64,000 nucleotides of DNA from Egicoccus halophilus (GTDB lineage: Bacteria; Actinomycetota; Nitriliruptoria; Nitriliruptorales; Nitriliruptoraceae), in assembly GCF_004300825.1 (NCBI RefSeq), contig NZ_CP036250.1, positions 1,302,001-1,366,000 on the forward strand, written 5' to 3'. How positions within the stretch are numbered: the stretch's first letter is position 1; every line of letters starts with the position of its first letter. Shown here one piece after another: positions 32,173 through 39,748 of this stretch. A program made the translations under genes and the position numbers. Under the pieces are notes generated by a model that was given only the letters and a program-made list of their open reading frames with translations, made no database searches and had not been told where the DNA came from.

Positions 32173-33480
32173 ATGCACGCGCGCCCCGCCGCCATCCTCG
32201 GTGGCAACCGCACCCCGTTCGGCCGGCAGCACGGCCCGTACGCCCGGGCCAGCAACAGCGACCTGCTCACGGCCGCACTCGAGGGGCTGGTGGCCCGCTT
32301 CGGGCTCGCCGGGCAGCGCGCCGGCGAGGTGGTCGCCGGCGCGGTGCTCAAGCACAGCCGCGACTTCAACCTCACGCGCGAGGTCGTGCTCGGGTCGTCG
32401 CTCGACTCGGCGACGCCGGCCTACGACGTCCAGATGGCGTGCGGCACCGGGCTCGAGACGACGATCAACGTGGCCAACAAGATCGCCCTCGGGCAGATCG
32501 AGTGGGGCGTCGCGGGAGGCTCGGACACGGCCAGCGACGCCCCCGTCGCGCTCAACGAGGACCTGCGTCGCGTGCTGCTCGACCTCAACGCCGCCCGCAC
32601 GCTGCAGCAGCGGCTGCAGGTGCTGGCCCGGTTGCGGCCCGGACAGCTGGTACCCGACCTGCCACGCAACGCCGAACCGCGCACCGGGCTGTCGATGGGG
32701 GAGCACGCGGCCGTCACCGCCGACCGCTGGGGGATCTCCCGCGAGGCCCAGGACGAGCTGGCGGTCACCAGCCACGTCAACCTTGCCGCGGCCTACGACC
32801 GTGGCTTCCTCGACGACCTCGTCACCCCGTTCCTCGGCCTCGAACGCGACCAGAACCTGCGGCCCGACACGTCGGTGGAGAAGCTCGCGAAGCTCCGGCC
32901 GGTGTTCGGCACGGACACGCTGGGGGAGGCGGCCACGATGACGGCCGGCAACTCGACGCCGCTGTCCGACGGCGCCTCCACGGTGCTGCTCGGCTCCGAC
33001 GAGTGGGCCGCCGCGCAGGGGCTACCGGTGCTCGCCCACCTCACCCACGCCGAGACCGCCGCGGTCGACCACGTGCACGGTGACGGCGACGGGGAGCCCG
33101 AGGGGCTGCTGATGGCGCCCGTCCACGCCGTGCCGCGCATGCTCGACAGGGCGGGGCTGACGCTGCAGGACTTCGACGTCTACGAGATCCACGAGGCCTT
33201 CGCCTCGACCGTGCTCACCACGCTGGCGGCGTGGGAGGACGAGACCTACTGCCGCGAGCGGCTCGGTCGCGACGCCGCGCTGGGATCGATCGACCGTGGC
33301 AAGCTCAACGTCACCGGCTCGTCGCTGGCGACCGGGCACCCGTTCGCCGCCACCGGCGGCCGCATCGTCTCCACGGCCGCCAAGCTGTTGCACGAGCGCG
33401 GTGGCGGCCGTGCGTTGATCTCCATCTGCGCCGCCGGCGGCAACGGCGTCGTCGCCATCCTCGAGAAGCAGGAGGACTGA
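32173..33480 (+). CDS. Thiolase (acetyl-CoA C-acyltransferase, FadA2-like)
   Basis: Cleaves 3-ketoacyl-CoA with CoA, or condenses acyl-CoAs, in fatty-acid metabolism. The 435-residue product has the thiolase fold with nucleophile C90 in QMACGTGLE, HEAF, the GHPFAATGGR loop, and the second cysteine in SICAAGGNGV. It begins with a typical LGGNRTPFGR. Length (about 435) matches the FadI/FadA2 subgroup rather than the 390-residue FadA type. It heads a four-gene lipid cluster in which fabG follows one base after its stop. Confidence 0.92.
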   Translation: MHARPAAILGGNRTPFGRQHGPYARASNSDLLTAALEGLVARFGLAGQRAGEVVAGAVLKHSRDFNLTREVVLGSSLDSATPAYDVQMACGTGLETTINVANKIALGQIEWGVAGGSDTASDAPVALNEDLRRVLLDLNAARTLQQRLQVLARLRPGQLVPDLPRNAEPRTGLSMGEHAAVTADRWGISREAQDELAVTSHVNLAAAYDRGFLDDLVTPFLGLERDQNLRPDTSVEKLAKLRPVFGTDTLGEAATMTAGNSTPLSDGASTVLLGSDEWAAAQGLPVLAHLTHAETAAVDHVHGDGDGEPEGLLMAPVHAVPRMLDRAGLTLQDFDVYEIHEAFASTVLTTLAAWEDETYCRERLGRDAALGSIDRGKLNVTGSSLATGHPFAATGGRIVSTAAKLLHERGGGRALISICAAGGNGVVAILEKQED

Positions 33481-33481
33481 C

Positions 33482-34828
33482 GTGCCCGATCGCTACCAAC
33501 AACTGGTCACCTCGTCGGTCGGCCGCCAGGTCGCCGACGCGCTGAGCCTGCCCGTGCCCCAGCCGCTGCGCCGGTACGCGCCCGGGCAGCCGCTGCTCGA
33601 GCACCCGGCCCTGGTCGGTGCGGCCGCGGGCGGGCGGCTGCTCGACGCGGTCCTCGGCGTCCTCACCGACGCCGACGCCGACGTCCACCGCGAGCCGCAC
33701 GAGGACGAGACGGTCCGCTACGGCGCACTGGTGTTCGACGCCAGCGGCATCGACGACAGCGCGCGGCTGCGCGAGCTGTACACCTTCTTCGCCGCCGCGA
33801 TCCGTCGTACCGCCCCCAACGCCCGGTTGCTCGTACTCGCGGGCGCGACCGACGAGGGCAGCGTGCGGCGACGCACCGCCCAGCGCGCCATCGAGGGCTT
33901 CACCCGCTCGCTCGGCAAGGAGCTGCGGCAGGGCTCGACCTGCAACCTCGTGCGCATCGCCGAGGGCGCCGAGCACGAGGCCACCTCGACGCTGGCGTTC
34001 CTGCTCTCGGCGCGCTCGGCGTTCGTCGCCGGCCAGGTCGTGACGCTGCGACCGAGTGCCGGCGGCGAGATCGTCGTGGACGACCCCGCGCGGCCCCACA
34101 CCGGACGCGTCGCGCTGGTCACCGGCGCGGCGCAGGGCATCGGCGCCTCGATGGCCGCCGTCCTGGCCCGTGACGGTGCCCACGTCGTGTGCGCCGACGT
34201 CCCGGCCCAGGGCGAGGCGCTCGCCCGGGTCGCCAACCACGTCGGCGGCAGCACGCTGCACCTCGACGTCACCGCCGAGGGCGCCCCGCAGGCGCTCGTC
34301 GACCACCTGCGCGAGCGGCACGGCGGCGTCGACGTCGTGGTCCACAACGCCGGCATCACGCGGGACAAGACGCTGGCCGGCATGGACGACGCCCGCTGGG
34401 ACGCGGTCCTCGAGGTCAACCTCGTCAGCCAGGAGCGGCTCGACGAGGCGCTGCTCGACGCCGACCTGCTGCGCCCCGGTGGGCGCATCGTCGGCGTGTC
34501 GTCCATCGGTGGGATCGCCGGCAACCGGGGGCAGACCAACTACGGCGCCTCGAAGGCCGGCGTCATCGGCCGCGTGGAGGCGCTGGCGGACGAGCTCGCC
34601 GACCGGGACGCGACCAGCAACGCCGTCGCGCCCGGGTTCATCGAGACGGCGATGACCGAGCGCATGCCCGTCGGGGTGCGCGAGGCCGGCCGACGGATGA
34701 ACAGCCTCAACCAGGGTGGCCGACCCGTCGACGTCGCCGAGGCCGTCTCGTGGCTCGCCGACGTGCGCTCGGGCGCCGTCAACGGTCAGGTCGTGCGGGT
34801 CTGCGGCCAGTCGCTGCTGGGGGCTTGA
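33482..34828 (+). CDS. fabG: High-molecular-weight 3-oxoacyl-ACP/CoA reductase (FabG4-like)
   Basis: NAD(P)H-dependent reductase of 3-ketoacyl thioesters. The 448-residue product is nearly twice the length of normal FabG. It has a degenerate N-terminal Rossmann/flavodoxin-like half (residues 1 to about 200), then the classical SDR domain with TGAAQGIGASMA, NAGITRDKTLAGM and the Ser-Tyr-Lys triad in VSSIGGIAGNRGQTNYGASK. This architecture is that of mycobacterial FabG4 (Rv0242c, about 454 residues). The GTG start comes one base after the thiolase stop. MaoC follows after two bases, so the operon is tight. Confidence 0.92.
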   Translation: MPDRYQQLVTSSVGRQVADALSLPVPQPLRRYAPGQPLLEHPALVGAAAGGRLLDAVLGVLTDADADVHREPHEDETVRYGALVFDASGIDDSARLRELYTFFAAAIRRTAPNARLLVLAGATDEGSVRRRTAQRAIEGFTRSLGKELRQGSTCNLVRIAEGAEHEATSTLAFLLSARSAFVAGQVVTLRPSAGGEIVVDDPARPHTGRVALVTGAAQGIGASMAAVLARDGAHVVCADVPAQGEALARVANHVGGSTLHLDVTAEGAPQALVDHLRERHGGVDVVVHNAGITRDKTLAGMDDARWDAVLEVNLVSQERLDEALLDADLLRPGGRIVGVSSIGGIAGNRGQTNYGASKAGVIGRVEALADELADRDATSNAVAPGFIETAMTERMPVGVREAGRRMNSLNQGGRPVDVAEAVSWLADVRSGAVNGQVVRVCGQSLLGA

Positions 34829-34830
34829 CG

Positions 34831-35811
34831 ATGGCCGACACGCCGCGCGACGACGTGGTCGAGCTGCCGGCCCTGCCCGGGCTCGGCCGGCTCTACGCCC
34901 GCTCCCTGGCCGGCCTGGCCGGCCTGGCCGGCCGCAGCGGCGACACGCTGCCCGAGCGGACGCTGGTGGTGTCCGACGTCGTGGTCGACCGCCGACACGT
35001 CGCCGACTACACGGCCGTCTGCGGCTTCGGGCTCGCCGACGCGGTCCCGCCGACCTACCCGCATCTGTTGGCGTTCCCGCTCGCGGTCCAGTTGATGGCG
35101 GCGCGGGACTTCCCCTTCGCCCTGCCCGGGCTGGTCCACGTGGCCCAACACGTCCATCAGCGCACCTCCATCCGTGTCGGGGATCGCCTCGAGCTCCGGG
35201 TGCGCGCCCGGCACCTGCGACCACACCGACGGGGCCGGCAGTTCGACGTCCTGGTCGAGATCGAGCGCGACGGCGAACCGGTGTGGAACGCCAGCAGCAC
35301 CTACCTGCGTCGCGGATCCACCGGCACGGACGGTCCGGGCGGCACGGACGGTCCGGGCGACACGGACGGTCCGGGCCGCACGGAAGGAGCCACCAGCACG
35401 GACGGCCCCGCTCCCGCCGACACGACGAGCGAGCCCGGTCCGGCCGACGGCACACCACCGCCGACGGCCGTGTGGCGCCTCGAGGGTGGCCTCGGCCGCC
35501 GGTACGCCGCAGTGTCCGGCGACCGCAACCCCATCCACCTGCACCCGCTGACCGCGCGCCTGGGCGGCTTCTCCCGACCGATCGCGCACGGCATGTGGAC
35601 CGCCGCCCGCTGTGTCGCCGCCGTGGCGGAGCGCCCGGCCGGTCCGGTCCGCCTCGACGTCGACTTCCGACAGCCCGTCCTGCTGCCTGCCACCGTCGCG
35701 CTGCACACCACGCGTACGGACGACGGCTGGCGTTTCACCCTGCGCGACCGGTCCGGCCGGAGACGGCATCTGACCGGGTCGCTCGCCCTCCCGTCAGGAG
35801 CATCCGCATGA
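34831..35811 (+). CDS. MaoC-family double hot-dog hydratase (HtdX-like)
   Basis: Probable (3R)-hydroxyacyl-thioester dehydratase. The 326-residue product has two hot-dog halves. The C-terminal half (about residues 215-326) has the hydratase-2 motif SGDRNPIHLHPLTARLGGFS, followed by PIAHGMWT, with the Asp-His pair. The N-terminal half (about 40-160) is degenerate. The two are joined by a low-complexity linker with GTDGPG repeats, not expected in the family and probably a recent expansion. The order thiolase-FabG4-MaoC matches fadA2-fabG4-htdX of Mycobacterium tuberculosis. The stop overlaps the oxidase ATG. Confidence 0.88.
   Translation: MADTPRDDVVELPALPGLGRLYARSLAGLAGLAGRSGDTLPERTLVVSDVVVDRRHVADYTAVCGFGLADAVPPTYPHLLAFPLAVQLMAARDFPFALPGLVHVAQHVHQRTSIRVGDRLELRVRARHLRPHRRGRQFDVLVEIERDGEPVWNASSTYLRRGSTGTDGPGGTDGPGDTDGPGRTEGATSTDGPAPADTTSEPGPADGTPPPTAVWRLEGGLGRRYAAVSGDRNPIHLHPLTARLGGFSRPIAHGMWTAARCVAAVAERPAGPVRLDVDFRQPVLLPATVALHTTRTDDGWRFTLRDRSGRRRHLTGSLALPSGASA
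35323..35376 (+). repeat. 18-bp tandem repeat in the MaoC linker
   Basis: Three copies of an 18-bp unit (35323-35340, 35341-35358, 35359-35376), differing by one base in the third, code for GTDGPG/DTDGPG. A decayed fourth copy follows. The repeat lies exactly in the linker between the two hot-dog domains, so length change would be tolerated. Confidence 0.9.
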
Positions 35812-37790
35812 GTGCCACCAGTGAGCTGCCGCCACTCGACGGCGAGCGCGTCACCGCCGAGCGCGTCCAGGCCCACCTCGACGGCCGCTGGGCCGAGGTG
35901 CGCGACCGCAGCCGGGAGGAGTTGCGCCACCCGCTGCTCGCCCCCGTCCACGGCCTGTCGCTCGAGGAGCATCGCCAGCGGACCATGGAGCAGGCCCGTC
36001 ACCTCGCCAAGTCCGACGGTCCCGGCCTGCTGTTCCCCGAGCGGTACGGGGGTGGTGACGACCTCGGCGGCGCGCTGACGTCCTTCGAGATGCTGGCCCA
36101 CGGCGACCTGTCCCTGATGGTCAAGGCCGGGGTCCAGTGGGGACTGTTCGGCGGCGCGATCCTCAACCTCGGTGGCGAGGAGCACCGTTCGCGCTACCTG
36201 CCCGAGGTCATCAGCCTCGACCTGCCGGGCTGCTTCGCCATGACCGAGACCGGTCACGGCTCCGACGTCCAGTCGCTGCGCACCACCGCCACCTACGACC
36301 CGGACACGCAGGAATGGGTCGTGCACACCCCCGACGAGGACGCCCGCAAGGACTACATCGGCAACGCCGCCCGCGACGGTCGGATGGCGGCGGTGTTCGC
36401 CCAGTTGATCACCGACGGTGCCTCGCACGGCGTGCACTGCTTCCTCGTCCCGATCCGTGACGAGCACGGTGAGGCGATGCCCGGCGTCACCATCGAGGAC
36501 TGCGGCCACAAGGGCGGGCTCAACGGGGTCGACAACGGCCGTCTGCGCTTCGAGCAGGTCCGCGTGCCGCGGACCAACCTGCTCGACCGCTTCGGTCAGG
36601 TCGCCGAGGACGGCACCTACACCAGCCCGATCGAGCAGCCCTCCCGCCGCTTCTTCACCATGCTCGGGACCCTGGTCACGGGGCGGGCCAGCGTGTCGGG
36701 CTCCGCCCTCTCGGCCACCAAGACCGCCTTGACCATCGCGGTGCGCTACGCCGGGGTGCGCCGCCAGTTCCGGTCGCCCGACGGTGAGCGCGAGGCGGTG
36801 CTGTTCGACTTCCGACAGCACCAGCGGCGCCTGCTGCCGCTGCTGGCGAAGACCTACGCCCTGCACGCCGCCCAGCAGGACCTGCTGGAACGGTTGCACA
36901 CCTCGTTCGCCGACGAGGAGGCGTCCGGGGAGATGACCGACCGCCAGGAGCTCGAGGCGCGCGCGGCGGGCATCAAGGCGGCCACCACCTGGCACGCCAC
37001 CGAGGCGATCCAGACCAGCCGCGAGGCCTGTGGCGGCAACGGCTACCTGTCCGAGAACCGCCTGACGCAACTGAAGGCCGACACCGACGTCTTCACGACG
37101 TTCGAGGGTGACAACACGGTGCTCCTGCAGTTGGTCGCCAAGGGGCTGCTGACCGACTACCGCAGCGAGTTCGGTTCGATGGACACCTTCGGGATGGCGC
37201 GTTGGGTCGCGGACCAGCTCGTGGAGACCGTCGTCGAGCGCACCGCCGCACGACAGCTGTGGCAGTCGATCACGGGCATCGTCAGCCGCGACGAGGACAC
37301 CGACCTGCACGACCGGGCATGGCAGCTGCAGACCTTCGCCTGGCGCGAGCAGCACGTCATCGCCGGGGTGGCACGTCGTCTCAAGGCCGGCGTGGACGCC
37401 GGTGGCGACGGCTTCGACGTCTTCAACGACGTCCAGGACCACGTCCTGCTCGCGGCGCGGGCCTCGGTCGACCGGGTGGTGCTCGAGAGCTTCGCGGCCC
37501 GGATCGAGGCCTGCGAGGACACCGAGGTGGCGGCGCTGCTCGACCGGCTCTGTGACCTCTACGCCTTGAGCGTCATCGAGGCGGAACGCGGCTGGTACCT
37601 CGAGCACGGACGCTTCGACGCGCAGCGCTCGAAGGCCGTCACGGCAGCGGTCAACGAGCTGTGCACGCAGCTGCGGCCGTTCGCGTCGGTGCTGGTGGAC
37701 GCCTTCGCCATTCCCGACGAGGCGGTCGGCGCGCCGATCGCGTTGGGCGACGAACACGCCCGGCAGGCCATGCGTGACGCGGCGGGCTGA
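35808..37790 (+). CDS. Acyl-CoA oxidase family flavoprotein
   Basis: Oxidises acyl-CoA to enoyl-CoA using FAD. The 660-residue product has the size of peroxisomal-type acyl-CoA oxidases rather than the 380-residue dehydrogenases. Oxidase-like segments are CFAMTETGHGSDVQSLRTTA, TQEWVVHTPDEDARKDYIGN, CGHKGGLNGVDNGRLRFEQV and CGGNGYLSENRLTQLKADTD followed by TTFEGDNTVLLQLVAKGLL. Peroxisomal-type enzymes pass electrons to oxygen and make H2O2, but sequence alone does not prove this. In M. tuberculosis the matching place is held by fadE5. The ATG overlaps the MaoC stop. A hairpin follows. Confidence 0.88.
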   Translation: MSATSELPPLDGERVTAERVQAHLDGRWAEVRDRSREELRHPLLAPVHGLSLEEHRQRTMEQARHLAKSDGPGLLFPERYGGGDDLGGALTSFEMLAHGDLSLMVKAGVQWGLFGGAILNLGGEEHRSRYLPEVISLDLPGCFAMTETGHGSDVQSLRTTATYDPDTQEWVVHTPDEDARKDYIGNAARDGRMAAVFAQLITDGASHGVHCFLVPIRDEHGEAMPGVTIEDCGHKGGLNGVDNGRLRFEQVRVPRTNLLDRFGQVAEDGTYTSPIEQPSRRFFTMLGTLVTGRASVSGSALSATKTALTIAVRYAGVRRQFRSPDGEREAVLFDFRQHQRRLLPLLAKTYALHAAQQDLLERLHTSFADEEASGEMTDRQELEARAAGIKAATTWHATEAIQTSREACGGNGYLSENRLTQLKADTDVFTTFEGDNTVLLQLVAKGLLTDYRSEFGSMDTFGMARWVADQLVETVVERTAARQLWQSITGIVSRDEDTDLHDRAWQLQTFAWREQHVIAGVARRLKAGVDAGGDGFDVFNDVQDHVLLAARASVDRVVLESFAARIEACEDTEVAALLDRLCDLYALSVIEAERGWYLEHGRFDAQRSKAVTAAVNELCTQLRPFASVLVDAFAIPDEAVGAPIALGDEHARQAMRDAAG

Positions 37791-37801
37791 TCCGCGCGTG
37801 C

Positions 37802-37831
37802 CCCGGCGCCGCCCAGCTCCTCGGCGCCGGG
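37802..37831. terminator. Hairpin between convergent lipid operon and GAF-ANTAR gene
   Basis: A 9-bp perfect stem CCCGGCGCC/GGCGCCGGG (37802-37810, 37823-37831) with a 12-base loop, 11 bp after the oxidase stop and 5 bp from the stop of the convergent regulator gene. It can serve both strands. Confidence 0.7.
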
Positions 37832-37836
37832 CGCGC

Positions 37837-38598
37837 TCAGCCGTCGGTGAGGCTGCCCACGATCTGCTCGGCGACGTCGTGCAGGGTCCGGCTGGTCGCC
37901 TCGGCGGTCCGTTCGAGCAGTGAGGCGGCCGTCCGGGCGTCACAACCCCGGTCCGCCATCAGGACGCCGACGGCCTGGTGGAGGACGGCGATCTCCTGCA
38001 GGCGCCGCTCGTGCTGTTGTGCGAGACGTTCCGAGCCGAGCAGGGCGCGCGCGTTGGCCAGCGCAGCGCCGACGGCGGGGACGAGCCGGCGACATCGGTC
38101 GAGGTCGTCCTCGTCGAGCCCGTGCGGTTGCGCGGCGAACAGGTTCAGCGCCCCCTGTACTGCACCGCCGGCGTGCAGGGGCAGTCCCGCGACGCAGCGG
38201 AAACCGGCGGTCTCCGCGGCAGCGTTGAAGGCCGGCCACCGCTCGTCCTCGCGGACGTCGGTGACGAGCTGGCGCTCGCCGGTCTCGAACGCCACGACGC
38301 AGGGGCCGAGGTGCTCGCGGTGCTCGAGCTCGTCGACCCGTTGCGCCCGCGGGTCGGTGCTGACGGCGGTCGTGTACGCGCCATCCTCGTCGAGCGTGGT
38401 GACGCTCACGGCATCGACGTGGGGGACGGCCAGACGGATGCCGGCGACGACCTCGAGCAGGACCTCGCGCAGTTCCGTCCCGTCGATCAGCAGATGCCCG
38501 AGATGCTGCAGTGCGGCGGCATACGCGCCGTCGGCGGGCATCGCGGCGAGATCGAGCCTCTCGACACGCCGCGGCTCGGGGCGATCGCCCTGCTGCAC
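37837..38598 (-). CDS. GAF and ANTAR domain transcription antiterminator
   Basis: An RNA-binding antiterminator with a sensory GAF domain, a type common in actinobacteria. The 253-residue product is taken from GTG 38598 because AAGGAG lies six bases upstream. The GAF domain covers about residues 28-170 (DGTELREVLLEVVAGIRLAV; HREHLGPCVVAFETGERQLV; GLPLHAGGAVQGALNLFAAQ). A short coiled coil follows. The ANTAR domain at about 195-250 reads EIAVLHQAVGVLMADRGCDA and then AASLLERTAEATSRTLHDVA. The targets are unknown. A hairpin separates it from the thiamine operon, and a TATCGT sequence (38668-38673) may be its -10 box. Confidence 0.9.
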   Translation of the reverse strand: MQQGDRPEPRRVERLDLAAMPADGAYAAALQHLGHLLIDGTELREVLLEVVAGIRLAVPHVDAVSVTTLDEDGAYTTAVSTDPRAQRVDELEHREHLGPCVVAFETGERQLVTDVREDERWPAFNAAAETAGFRCVAGLPLHAGGAVQGALNLFAAQPHGLDEDDLDRCRRLVPAVGAALANARALLGSERLAQQHERRLQEIAVLHQAVGVLMADRGCDARTAASLLERTAEATSRTLHDVAEQIVGSLTDG

Positions 38599-38682
38599 CG
38601 GGAACTCCTTCGGGCGACGTCCTCCGCGACCTCGAGGCCGTGTTCCCGGGTCGGGACGGTGCGGGCCACGATAGCCGCACCG

Positions 38683-38701
38683 TCCGGCGTCATCCGCCGG
38701 A
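38683..38701 (-). terminator. Short hairpin at the end of the thiamine operon
   Basis: A 7-bp stem (38683-38689 with 38695-38701) and a five-base loop overlap the stop codon of the ATPase gene. It probably marks the end of the thiN-thiB-thiP-thiQ transcript, though it is short for a terminator. Confidence 0.5.
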
Positions 38702-39748
38702 GGCACGACCAGCGAACAGGTGCACACGCGTGGGGTCGAGACGCAGGCGCACCGGCGTTCCGGGCCGGCCGGCCCGCTCGCCGCGCGGGGCCGGTACCTC
38801 CCAGGTCCGTCCGGCGGCCGCGACCACCAGCAGGGTGCGGTCGGCCGCGAACCGTCGCCGGACGACGACCCCGTCGAGTCCGGGGCCCTCGTGCGCGCCG
38901 CTCCCGGCGCCGCCCCCGGGCAACAGGTCGAGGGCGTCGGGGAGCACGAGCAGTCGTCCCGCCCCCTCGCGTGCCCCCGGCAGCGGGACCGGGCCGAACG
39001 GCGAGTCCGCCCGGCCGTCGGCGACCCGGACGTCGACCACCTGGTCGAGCCCGAGGAAGCCGGCCACGAACTCGTCGACCGGCTGCGACCACAACACCGG
39101 TGGCTCGGCCACCTGCAGCAACCGTCCGGCTCGCATCACCGCCACCCGGTCGGCCAGCGTGAGCGCCTCGTCCTGGTCGTGGGTGACGTAGAGCACGCCG
39201 CAGCCGACGCGGCCGAACACCTCGGGCAACTGCGCCAGCAGCTGGTCCCGCAGGGCACGGTCCAGCGATCCGAGTGGCTCGTCGAGCATCAGCAGTCGGG
39301 GGTGGACGGCCACGGCGCGTGCCAGCGCCACCCGTTGCTGCTCGCCGCCGGAGAGTTCGGTCACCTCGCGTCGCTCGGCGCCCGCGAGCTCCACCAGGGC
39401 AAGGGCCTCGCGGGTGCGCGCGGTGACGACGTCGGCCGGCAGCCCCTGCATCCGTGGCCCGAAACCGACGTTGTCGCCGACGTCGCGGTGGGGGAACAGG
39501 GCGTGGTCCTGGAACATCAACCCGACGGGACGCTGGTCCGGGCGCCGCCCGGCGAGATCGTGCCCGTCGAGCACGATCGTGCCGTCGTCCAGCGGTTCGA
39601 GCCCGGCAACGGCCCGCAGCAGCGTGGACTTGCCGCAGCCGCTCGGACCGAGCACGGCCACGACCTCGCCGTCACCGACGGTGAGGTCGACGCCGTCGAC
39701 GGCCAGCCGGTCGGCGTAGCGGATCCGGACGTCGTGCACCCGCAGCAT
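38690..39748 (-). CDS. thiQ: Thiamine ABC transporter ATP-binding protein (ThiQ-like)
   Basis: ATPase that drives thiamine uptake with ThiP and ThiB. The 352-residue product has Walker A LGPSGCGKST (about residues 34-43), Q-loop MFQDHALFPH, signature LSGGEQQRVALARA, Walker B RLLMLDEPLGSLDR and the H-loop YVTHDQDEAL. A C-terminal TOBE-type domain (about residues 235-350) makes it longer than enterobacterial ThiQ (about 230). The start abuts the permease stop. Substrate specificity is inferred from the operon, which begins with a TPP riboswitch and a thiamine pyrophosphokinase. Confidence 0.9.
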   Translation of the reverse strand: MLRVHDVRIRYADRLAVDGVDLTVGDGEVVAVLGPSGCGKSTLLRAVAGLEPLDDGTIVLDGHDLAGRRPDQRPVGLMFQDHALFPHRDVGDNVGFGPRMQGLPADVVTARTREALALVELAGAERREVTELSGGEQQRVALARAVAVHPRLLMLDEPLGSLDRALRDQLLAQLPEVFGRVGCGVLYVTHDQDEALTLADRVAVMRAGRLLQVAEPPVLWSQPVDEFVAGFLGLDQVVDVRVADGRADSPFGPVPLPGAREGAGRLLVLPDALDLLPGGGAGSGAHEGPGLDGVVVRRRFAADRTLLVVAAAGRTWEVPAPRGERAGRPGTPVRLRLDPTRVHLFAGRASGG

